Of a DNA stretch of 49,310 nt, positions 8,543 through 15,507 are shown in pieces. Numbering within the stretch: position 1 is the stretch's first letter; each line of letters starts with the position of its first letter. This DNA comes from Lentisphaeria bacterium. Lineage in GTDB: Bacteria; Verrucomicrobiota; Lentisphaeria; Victivallales; UBA1829. The DNA is taken from NCBI GenBank assembly GCA_017963105.1, contig JAGCTY010000011.1, positions 1-49,310 on the forward strand, given 5' to 3'. Made by a program: the position numbers and the translations under genes. The notes under the pieces are model-generated. The model was not told where the DNA came from and did not search any database. It was given only the letters and a program-made list of their open reading frames with translations.

Positions 8543-10041
8543 TTCACCTCGAAGCCGATGGATTTGAGGTTGGCGCGGATTTCGGATTCCAGGTCATGGG
8601 ATTTGGCGAAGAGATCGGAAAGCTCGGCGGTCAGGCGTTTCATCTTCGCGTCGAAGGGCTCGCCGTCGTCGGCCTGTTCCTCGATCCCGACATAACGACC
8701 GGGCGTGAGGATGAAGTCCTGCTTCGCAATCTCGGCCGTTGGGACGACCGCGCAGAAGCCCTTTTTGTCCTCCAGTGTGTCGGCTTCGAATTGCTCGAAC
8801 GTGTGCGCGAGCTTCGCGATGTCGTCGGGGGAGAGCTCGCGGAGCCTGCGGGAGACCATCGTACCCATTTTGCGCGCGTCGATGAAACACGTTTTGCCCT
8901 TCTGCTTCTTCGCGCGGTCGAGGAACCAGAGGCAAGCGGGGATCTGCGTGGTGTAGAAAAGCTGCGAGGGGAGCGCGACGATCGCGGCGATCAGGTCGTC
9001 CTCGACGATCCGCCTGCGGATGTCGCCTTCGCCGCCGGACTGCGAGGAGAGGGAACCATTTGCGAGCACGAGTCCGATCTTGCCGCGCGGGGCCAGGTGG
9101 TGGATCATGTGCTGGATCCATGCGAAGTTGGCGTTGCCGGACGGCGGGACGCCGTATTTCCAGCGCGGATCGTCCATGAGCTTGTCGCCGCCCCAGTCGG
9201 AGAGGTTGAACGGGGGATTTGCGAGGATGAAGTCGGCGCGCATCGCGGGGTGGCAGTCCTGGAAGAACGTGTCGGCGTTGTATGGGCCGAGGTCCGCCTC
9301 GATGCCGCGGATGGCGAGGTTCATCTGCGCCATCTTCCACGTGGTGGGGTTGGAGTCCTGACCGTAGACGGAGATGTCGTTGATGCGTCCGGAATGGCTC
9401 TCGACGAACTTGGCGGACTGCACGAACATGCCGCCGGAGCCGCAGCAGGGGTCGTAGACGCGTCCCTGGTAGGGCTTCAGGATCTCCACGAGCGTTTTCA
9501 CGACGCAGGCCGGGGTGAAGAACTCGCCGCCCTTCTTGCCCTCCTGCTCGGCGAACATGGAGAGGCAGTACTCGTAGGTGCGGCCGAGGATGTCGCGGGT
9601 GTCGCCGTGCTCCTTCATGCGGATATTCGTGAAGAGGTCGACCACGTCGCCGAGGCGGCGTTTGTCGAGCTCGGGGCGGGCGAACGTTTTCGGGAGGATG
9701 CCCTTCAGGCGCGGGTTCTCCTTCTCGATCGCGAGCATGGCGACGTCGATGACCTTGCCGATCTCGGGCGTATGGGCGGCGTTCGCGACGCGTTCCCAGC
9801 GGGCTTCCTGCGGGACGAAAAAGACGTTCTCCTCCGTGTAGGCGTCCGGATCCTCCTCGAAGCCTTCGCCCTCCTTCACGAGCTCGTCGTGCCGCGCCTC
9901 GAACCGGTCCGAGAGGTATTTCAGGAAGATGAGGCCGAGGACGACGTGCTTGTACTCGGAGGCGTCCAGATTGCCGCGGAGAATGCAGGCGGCGTCCCAT
10001 ATTTGTTTCTCAAATCCGATATTCGCTGTGATTTCCGGCAT
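8539..10041 (-). CDS. hsdM: Type I restriction-modification DNA methyltransferase subunit (HsdM)
   Basis: 500 aa adenine-N6 DNA methyltransferase subunit. The N-terminal helical HsdM domain (about 8-150, including LGLIFLKYLSDRFE) is followed by GGEFFTP and the SAM-binding motif I DPCCGSGGMF (197-206). Catalytic motif IV is NPPF (275-278). Length is normal. GGAG lies nine bases before the ATG, and a TATAAT box sits at 10071-10076 (minus) in the upstream leader. It is the first gene of the R-M operon; its stop overlaps the next start. HsdM pairs with HsdS to methylate the target and protect host DNA. It is GC-rich, like hsdR and the core genome. All key residues are visible, so it should be active. 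Confidence 0.96.
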   Translation of the reverse strand: MPEITANIGFEKQIWDAACILRGNLDASEYKHVVLGLIFLKYLSDRFEARHDELVKEGEGFEEDPDAYTEENVFFVPQEARWERVANAAHTPEIGKVIDVAMLAIEKENPRLKGILPKTFARPELDKRRLGDVVDLFTNIRMKEHGDTRDILGRTYEYCLSMFAEQEGKKGGEFFTPACVVKTLVEILKPYQGRVYDPCCGSGGMFVQSAKFVESHSGRINDISVYGQDSNPTTWKMAQMNLAIRGIEADLGPYNADTFFQDCHPAMRADFILANPPFNLSDWGGDKLMDDPRWKYGVPPSGNANFAWIQHMIHHLAPRGKIGLVLANGSLSSQSGGEGDIRRRIVEDDLIAAIVALPSQLFYTTQIPACLWFLDRAKKQKGKTCFIDARKMGTMVSRRLRELSPDDIAKLAHTFEQFEADTLEDKKGFCAVVPTAEIAKQDFILTPGRYVGIEEQADDGEPFDAKMKRLTAELSDLFAKSHDLESEIRANLKSIGFEVK

Positions 10042-10215
10042 AGGTCCTGCTCCAAAAAGGTGTGTCGCTTATTATATTGGAATAACAATAACACATCCGG
10101 CCGCATTTTCAAGCGGGAAACGGCTATTTTCGTTGAAAAGTAACGGACACGCGAACAAATGTTTGCCGAACATCATACGAAAAGAAGAACGGGGCAATTC
10201 TCTGTTCTCTGAAAG

Positions 10216-10258
10216 ATCGGGAAAAATGGTGATAAAGCCGGGAAAAGATCGGGAAAAG
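10216..10258 (+). repeat. 11-bp repeats of type ATCGGGAAAAG near the ssrA junction
   Basis: Three copies on the plus strand: ATCGGGAAAAA at 10216-10226, GCCGGGAAAAG at 10237-10247 and ATCGGGAAAAG at 10248-10258. The last two are head-to-tail with no gap. The unit length and form resemble the ATCGTGGAAAA repeats beside tRNA-Arg(UCU) at 47181-47213. Short direct repeats close to an attachment site are typical of integrase arm-type binding sites, which is my preferred reading (inference). Confidence 0.45.
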
Positions 10259-10394
10259 TCAGAACGACAGAAAAACGGAGAAAAGTTGGATGGAGCACAA
10301 TCCATGATGAAAACGAACTTTTCTCAAAAACGAGTTGAAAAAAACAGCAAAATGGCGGAGAAAAGTTTGTTTTTGAGGCGGAAACCCTCGCTTT

Positions 10395-10425
10395 TGGTCG
10401 GTCAGAAGGGGTCGAACCCCCGTCC
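10395..10425 (-). repeat. Degenerate copy of the tmRNA 3' end (candidate attachment-site half)
   Basis: On the minus strand this 31-bp stretch reads GGACGGGGGTTCGACCCC and ends GACCGACCA. It closely follows the 3' end of the intact tmRNA (10693-10724), which reads GGACAGGGGTTCGACTCCCC and ends ACCTCCACCA, in the same orientation. The T-loop TTCGA and terminal ACCA are kept; the acceptor part has diverged. No tRNA body precedes it. This is what a second attachment site or old tandem insertion at ssrA would leave. Confidence 0.5.
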
Positions 10426-10692
10426 AAGCCCAAAAGATCCAAAACACGCAGTTTTCTCGCAAAAAGAGCGAAATCAGGGGCAAAAAGCCCCCATATGTGG
10501 ACAGGCCTACCCCGACCTCACAGAGAAACAGAGAAGAAACCCCCGCCGGAAACGGAAGAAAAGGGCGTTTCAAAACTTTCTATTCGGTTTTCTTTGCTTT
10601 CTGCGAACGTCACAACCTGCTGAAGTTGTAAGCGGTTTGGAGGTAATGCGCGGACCCGGAAATCCGTGCACCTCTAAATTGTTTAGACAAGT

Positions 10693-11049
10693 TGGTGGAG
10701 GTGAGGGGAGTCGAACCCCTGTCCTGAGAAGGCATTGCGGCAACGTCTACATACATGTTTTGCCTTTGGAGCTTATCGTCGCGCCGAGAGCCGGCAAACG
10801 GGCTTCTTTGCGACTATTCCGTCTGAAATCTCATTCCATGGCGGCGGAAAAGCCATGAGAACCAGGACGCGGATTGTCGCCTTGTTCCCCCAGCGCCCGT
10901 CGGGGAGAAGACGTCGCCGCAGCTAATTAGGCGGCGAGTGCGTACTCTTCGTTCGCAGTTGTTGGATTGACCGATGATTAACGAGGCCAACGATCATCCT
11001 CGGTATGCAGTTGACGTTCAGCGCGACCAGTCGAAACCGGGACACCCCC
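10693..11049 (-). ncRNA. ssrA: Transfer-messenger RNA (tmRNA)
   Basis: 357-nt one-piece tmRNA that rescues stalled ribosomes. The 5' end GGGGGTGTCCCGGTTTCGAC pairs with the 3' end CACCTCC before ACCA, keeping the typical G-U at the third acceptor pair. The 3' part has a TTCGA T-loop, and CCA is encoded. The tag frame (10927-10956, minus) reads ANEEYALAA then TAA, with GCG as likely resume codon. A promoter lies upstream at 11072-11099. Its 3' end borders the R-M island, as expected of an integration site. Confidence 0.95.
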
Positions 11050-11071
11050 ATGCAACAGTTGTTATGAATAT

Positions 11072-11099
11072 ACTATACACCTTCCGGAAAAAAAAGCAA
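11072..11099 (-). promoter_or_regulatory. Sigma70-type promoter of ssrA
   Basis: On the minus strand TTGCTT (11094-11099) and TATAGT (11072-11077) are separated by 16 bp. They sit just upstream of the mature tmRNA 5' end at 11049, leaving a short leader that RNase P would remove. Confidence 0.6.
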
Positions 11100-11155
11100 T
11101 ACGCAAAACGAAAAAAAACAGGAAATCCGGGACTGACGGTCAAATGTGTGGATTG

Positions 11156-11196
11156 AAAAAGGAAACGCACGTGGAGAAAAACGACTGGGTGCGTTT
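11156..11196 (-). terminator. Intrinsic terminator after the LacI-family gene
   Basis: The arms GTGCGTTT (11189-11196 on plus) and AAACGCAC (11163-11170) form an 8-bp stem. On the minus strand the stem is followed by CC and a run of five T (11156-11160). It lies 37 bp after the stop codon of the regulator gene. Confidence 0.55.
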
Positions 11197-11226
11197 ACTC
11201 TGACAAACGTGCATTTACCTTGACAA
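11187..11226 (+). repeat. Two tandem 20-bp imperfect repeats
   Basis: GGGTGCGTTTACTCTGACAA (11187-11206) is followed directly by ACGTGCATTTACCTTGACAA (11207-11226), matching at 15 of 20 positions. They occupy the 3' untranslated end of the LacI-family gene and overlap one arm of its terminator. They could be a protein-binding tandem site or a local duplication; no function is assigned. Confidence 0.4.
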
Positions 11227-11232
11227 GTGACG

Positions 11233-12261
11233 TTAATCGTCCAGCAGAATCAGTTCGGGCGCGATGACGATGTCGGTGCGCGGAAGCCGGTTGAAGGAGT
11301 GCATCCTGTCGAGCAGGCGCGTCGCCGTCATGATGCCGAGCTGCTGATGTTTGATGTCGATGAACGGCGGGACCTTCTCGAAATAACGGAGCGTATGCGC
11401 GCAGGAGAACGCTGCGATGAATTCGTAAGACGTGATGTCGATGCCGCGGGCACGGAGTTCGTTCATGACGCCCAGCATGTCGGCGCTGGTCACGAACATC
11501 ATGCCCGTGACGGTTTTCAGACGGAGGAACTCATTCGTAAGCTTCCTGTAGTATTCGTTCATCGGGAGGGTCACCGGCACGATCCCGGCGAGGTCGCGGC
11601 AATGGATGCCGATACGTTCGGATTCCACCTTCAGGGAGTCGACGAGCTCCTTGCGCGTGAAGCGGTCCTTGTACTCGGGGAAAACCGCAACTTCCTTCAC
11701 GCCGCTCTCGAAGAAAAAGCGCATGCTCTGCCTGGAAATCTCTCCGCTGTCGAATTTGACGACGTCGAAATCGTTGTCGCCGCTTCTGGGGTTGAGGAAC
11801 GTATTGACCGTAGAAATGTCCTGAAGGCGCTGATGCAGCCGCGCCCGCACATCGGGATCATCCGGTTCGCTGCAGATGATCGCACCGTCGCAGTAGTCCG
11901 GATTCAGGCGTTCGGGGATCGTGCCGTCCTCGCCGATGATGCAGAATTCCATGGAGATATCGAGCTTCTGAAGCTCTTCGAAGACGGCGGAAATAAAGCG
12001 GGTGGTGGATCCCCAGTGAAAATACTGTTCGATCGACGAAATCGAATTGAGGACGATCATGACGCGGAAATGGCGGATGCCGATGCGGTCGGGGGTGCGC
12101 GGCCCCTGGCGTCTGGCACGCTGGCGGTAGCCGACCTCCTTGACGATGGCGTCGATTTTGTCGGCGGTCGAGGCTTTGACAAGGTTGCGGTTGTTGAAGA
12201 ACCGTGAGACGGTTGCGATATTGACCCCTGCTCGATCGGCAATGTCTTTCAGAGTAGCCAT
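11233..12261 (-). CDS. LacI-family transcriptional regulator
   Basis: 342 aa. The N-terminal helix-turn-helix MATLKDIADRAGVNIATVSR is characteristic of LacI/GalR repressors. A periplasmic-binding-protein-like sensor domain (about 65-340) follows, with HFRVMIVLNSI opening the first lobe and a C-terminal strand PRTDIVIAPELILLDD. The hinge region (YRQRARRQGPRTPDRIG) is more basic and less typical than the usual hinge helix. The effector is probably a sugar or glycan fragment, as in most of the family, but nothing adjacent identifies it: no transporter or glycoside hydrolase neighbours it. The nearest genes are ssrA and an AIDA-repeat surface protein 400 bp upstream. A 13-bp palindrome 80 bp before the start codon may be an autoregulatory operator. 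Confidence 0.9.
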   Translation of the reverse strand: MATLKDIADRAGVNIATVSRFFNNRNLVKASTADKIDAIVKEVGYRQRARRQGPRTPDRIGIRHFRVMIVLNSISSIEQYFHWGSTTRFISAVFEELQKLDISMEFCIIGEDGTIPERLNPDYCDGAIICSEPDDPDVRARLHQRLQDISTVNTFLNPRSGDNDFDVVKFDSGEISRQSMRFFFESGVKEVAVFPEYKDRFTRKELVDSLKVESERIGIHCRDLAGIVPVTLPMNEYYRKLTNEFLRLKTVTGMMFVTSADMLGVMNELRARGIDITSYEFIAAFSCAHTLRYFEKVPPFIDIKHQQLGIMTATRLLDRMHSFNRLPRTDIVIAPELILLDD

Positions 12262-12341
12262 GTTACAAATTCCTTACTCGTTTAGTAGATTCTGGCGTGG
12301 CGAGTTCTTTTAATATAGCACCACAAATGCAATAACGCAAC

Positions 12342-12354
12342 TGATTTTAAATCA
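12342..12354. promoter_or_regulatory. Palindrome upstream of the LacI-family gene (candidate operator)
   Basis: TGATTT-T-AAATCA is a perfect 13-bp inverted repeat in the AT-rich upstream region of the LacI-family gene. The position fits an autoregulatory operator, but it lacks the central CG common in LacI operators, so this is tentative. Confidence 0.3.
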
Positions 12355-12663
12355 TTTTTCGAAATTCTTTTATGATTTTCGCATATTGAGCCGGATTCAG
12401 GCGGAAGAACGCTCAGGAATCATCGGCAACAGACGAAAAAGAGTATTCGGAGAACGCCGTCTGAAAACGTGCCATAGCCGCTTCAATAATTGAGCGAAGG
12501 CGGGAAATGGATGAAAAACGACAATATTTTTTACATATGACAAGCTCATGGCCTGGCGGGACAAGGTCAACTGTCGGCATCGCCGTCGGTCACCCGTTGA
12601 CGCGGTCAGCCGGGCGGTCCGGGTCTGATGCCGGGGATTCCGGAATGAGCGGGAAAACCGGGC
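12355..12663. other. Gene-free stretch upstream of the LacI-family gene
   Basis: About 300 bp between the regulator's promoter region and the stop codon of the AIDA-repeat gene. I see no gene and no convincing hairpin with a T run. A 10-bp palindrome ATTCCGGAAT lies near 12638, with no evident role. Confidence 0.5.
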
Positions 12664-15066
12664 TTAAGGACTGGCGAAGAGACTTGTTTCTTCGAAGATC
12701 CTGCGCATGGTGAACTCTTCGAACGCGCCCAGACCGGACAGCATGGCGAACCGTTCCGCGTCCGCGGGACTGTTTTCGCCGAATTTGAGGATGACCGAAG
12801 CAGCGGCGACGCCTTTCACGGAAACGCTGTTATCGCCGTCCGTGTAAGTCAGCGTGGTTTCGTCCCAGTTCGATACATCGCCGGACGCGAACCACAGCGT
12901 GACTTTTCCGGATTCGAGCTGCTCGACCGTATCCGAGCCCCAGTTGTCGCAGAACGTGAACACGTCGTCGCCGCCGCCGCCGTGCATCCGGTCGTTCCCG
13001 ATGCCGCCCGCGAACACGTCGTTCCGCGAGGCTCCGACGATCCGGTCGTCCCCGGCGTCGCCGAACAGGATGTTGTCCCCCCTGTTCGCCCAGATGACGT
13101 CGTTTCCGTCGCCGCCGCGGATTGTCATACCCTCGCCCACATACTCGAACCTCTGACTGGTCATGTCCACGATGTCGGCGCCCGCGCCGGCCCGGATTTC
13201 CCGGATTTGATACAATCTGGCCATATGTTCCTCCACGTCTTCCGGCAGATCGGTATAAACGTCGTCCACGAAAATGGCGTCGCCGTTCTCCGTGTCGGTC
13301 AGGCACAGCACGTTCTGGTCGGCTGACCCGAAGAAGAGGTTTCGGATGCATCCTTTGCCATCCGCGGACACGATTTCGCGTGTTCCTGTCCAGTCGTTCA
13401 CGGACCCGGTATGCAGAGCCAGGGCAAGACATCCATCGTCGCCCCACGTGCCGGCCGGCACGGCGAAGAACAGGTCGTCGCTGCCGTCCGCGTTGGATTG
13501 CAGAACCTTCGGGGTATTGTCGTTGTCGGAAACGATTTCATTCCCGACCGCCCACTGTTTGCCGACGTCCGCCTTCACGCGCCACTGGTATGTCCCCGCG
13601 GGCAAATCCAGTATGTCCACGGCATTTCCCGTCGCGTCCACCTTGAGCGTGTGCGCGAAACCGTCCGTGCTGTATTCCACCACGTAGCCTTCCACTTCGA
13701 CCGGATCCCAGCTCACCCGGTCTTTCGTTCCGGCCAGGTTTCCCGGCGCGGGCGGTCCCGGCATGCCGACCACCACGGACAGTATGGATTCCGTCAGATC
13801 CAGCGTGTAGCCGGTGTCGCCGACGAAGACCGTTTCCCCGTCAGCCGTGAGCACGCCGTACGTTTCGCCGAGCGTATTCTGAACCGTGATCGCACTGATG
13901 AATCCCGCCGCCCCCTCCGCGAGCGTGTAGGTACCGTCCGCTTCCGCCCCGGAGACCGTGAGCGTGTACAGCGGCATCCCCTGGATGATCGACAGATCGC
14001 TGACCAGCGCCCCGGCCTCCGTCCGCGTCAGGTCAAAATCGAGGATCGCGCCCTCGGCCATCGAAACGACCGCCCCGGCTTCGAATGTCTGCTTCCCGGT
14101 GAGCTTGCCGCCGCTGGAAACATACACCGTGCCCGCGGAATTGACGGATGTATTGTTCGCCGTCCCGCCGGAAAAGATATAGAGAACGCCTTCCGAACTC
14201 ACTGCGGTGTCGGTCGCGGTCGTGCCGGAGTGGATGGTGGCGGCATTTTCCAGCAGCAGATTGCTGATGACATTCGGAGTAAAGGTGACGTTTGCGCCGT
14301 CCGCGGCCGCGACATAGCCGCCGTTTTCCCTGACAGCCGTCGCCGTGGTTCCGCTGAAAACAAGGAAGGCGCCGCCGGAATTGACCTCAGTATTGTAGCT
14401 GCGGGCTCCGGCGGAAACTGTGGCCGCGCCGCCGGCATAAACGCGTGCGGAGTTGATGATCCCGCCCGAGGACACGTCCAGCGTGCCGCCGGAACTCACC
14501 GCCGCCTCGAACGCATACCCGGCCGACAGGACGGAGAGCACGCCGTCGTCCAGCAGTACGGCGCTGTTCATCGCGGCGGAGGCGTTCACACAGGCGCTTC
14601 CCGCGATCCGCGCCCGGTCGACCAGCGCGCCGTTCCATGCATACAGGACGCCGCCAGTCGAAACGACCGGATCGAGTGCGTATGCAGCGGAACTCACATA
14701 CATTGCGCCGCCGTTCAGGACGGTCGCGGCGGCGGCCATCGCGTCCGGACAGACGATCTGCGTGCCGCCGGATTGCAGGAGGCTTTTCTGCGCCGTCCCG
14801 CCGCTGGAAACCAGGAACAGCCCGCCGGCCACCGTAATATCCTGTGCGAAGCCTCTGTTCAGAACAGTCGCCGTGCCGCCCGGGGAGACCATGCAGACAT
14901 ACAGGATGCCGCCGCTGGACACAATGGCTTTTCCGCCGTCGGACAGGGCGATCTCCTGCGCCACGCCGTCATTCAGAATCTCGAGGATTCCCTCCTGAAT
15001 GATGGAAAGCCCGGCCGAAGAAACGCCGGGGGAAACCGTGACGATGCCCGAAGAAATGATGTCCAT
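12664..15066 (-). CDS. AIDA-type repeat surface protein with C-terminal RTX calcium-binding repeats
   Basis: 800 aa, likely secreted adhesin-like protein. About residues 1-320 are degenerate AIDA/autotransporter-passenger repeats of roughly 17-20 residues (VSSGGTAQK, VLNGGAMYVSSAA, VNSAGTVYVSSGG and similar), predicted to form a beta-solenoid. A Fn3-like segment with SWDPVEVEGYVVEYSTDG follows. The last third holds RTX nonapeptides GGDGNDVIW, GDAGDDRIV and GGIGNDRMHGGGGDDVF, which bind calcium. There is no Sec signal peptide and no C-terminal autotransporter barrel, so type I secretion is the likelier route (inference); no type I secretion genes lie nearby. The frame runs 11 codons further upstream to 15099, but GAGGAG lies nine bases before the ATG at 15064-15066, so I chose that start. 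The same N-terminal repeat type recurs in the 43800-45914 gene. Confidence 0.8.
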   Translation of the reverse strand: MDIISSGIVTVSPGVSSAGLSIIQEGILEILNDGVAQEIALSDGGKAIVSSGGILYVCMVSPGGTATVLNRGFAQDITVAGGLFLVSSGGTAQKSLLQSGGTQIVCPDAMAAAATVLNGGAMYVSSAAYALDPVVSTGGVLYAWNGALVDRARIAGSACVNASAAMNSAVLLDDGVLSVLSAGYAFEAAVSSGGTLDVSSGGIINSARVYAGGAATVSAGARSYNTEVNSGGAFLVFSGTTATAVRENGGYVAAADGANVTFTPNVISNLLLENAATIHSGTTATDTAVSSEGVLYIFSGGTANNTSVNSAGTVYVSSGGKLTGKQTFEAGAVVSMAEGAILDFDLTRTEAGALVSDLSIIQGMPLYTLTVSGAEADGTYTLAEGAAGFISAITVQNTLGETYGVLTADGETVFVGDTGYTLDLTESILSVVVGMPGPPAPGNLAGTKDRVSWDPVEVEGYVVEYSTDGFAHTLKVDATGNAVDILDLPAGTYQWRVKADVGKQWAVGNEIVSDNDNTPKVLQSNADGSDDLFFAVPAGTWGDDGCLALALHTGSVNDWTGTREIVSADGKGCIRNLFFGSADQNVLCLTDTENGDAIFVDDVYTDLPEDVEEHMARLYQIREIRAGAGADIVDMTSQRFEYVGEGMTIRGGDGNDVIWANRGDNILFGDAGDDRIVGASRNDVFAGGIGNDRMHGGGGDDVFTFCDNWGSDTVEQLESGKVTLWFASGDVSNWDETTLTYTDGDNSVSVKGVAAASVILKFGENSPADAERFAMLSGLGAFEEFTMRRIFEETSLFASP

Positions 15067-15353
15067 AAGCCGAACTCTCCTCTGTTCTGAAATGCGCACG
15101 AAGCGTCTCCCCTGACCGGGCGCGCACCCGCGGGCCGTGACTCAATCATAACAATAATTTACCGTTGGTTTTCCAAAAATCAAGCGGCTTTTCCGTTTTT
15201 TCGGATGGCAGGGATGATTCCGCGAATCCCGGCGAAAAGATGCCTGCGCGCGGCCTGGAATTGAGAAGGATTGAAGCGCCGGGAGTTCAACATGAAGCGT
15301 TCTTTTTTGTCGCGGACCGCGTACTCGGACTCAAAAGAATTCCGGTGCGCCTG

Positions 15354-15397
15354 AAAAAAGGGGCTGTTGCTTGCCAATGAGGTTTTGCAACAGCCCC
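15354..15397 (-). terminator. Intrinsic terminator of metG
   Basis: Perfect 11-bp arms GGGGCTGTTGC (15360-15370) and GCAACAGCCCC (15387-15397). On the minus strand they are followed by six T (15354-15359). It lies about 110 bp past the metG stop and closes the leftward proS-metG unit. A smaller 6-bp hairpin (GGAGGC/GCCTCC, 15492-15506) sits directly at the metG stop. Confidence 0.85.
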
Positions 15398-15507
15398 CAT
15401 ATCGTTACACGCTGTGTGTGCGCGAGCAAAAGCCCGGGACTATATTGTTTCACGATGTGCGTGCGCGAGCGGAGCCGCGCACTGCCGCAGTGGAGGCGTT
15501 GCCTCCT

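Larger units (their letters stand above)
10042..10692. other. Gene-free island junction between hsdM and ssrA
   Basis: About 650 bp with no convincing gene. It holds the hsdM leader and a TATAAT box (minus, 10071-10076), a cluster of 11-bp repeats (10216-10258), and a degenerate copy of the tmRNA 3' end (10395-10425). Purine-rich GGGAAAAG-type runs dominate the left half. Open frames here have no ribosome-binding site and no recognisable protein character. Confidence 0.6.

Noticed and set aside
15180-15377. 65-aa minus-strand frame
   Set aside because: Its start lies inside the metG terminator hairpin and it has no ribosome-binding site or family character.
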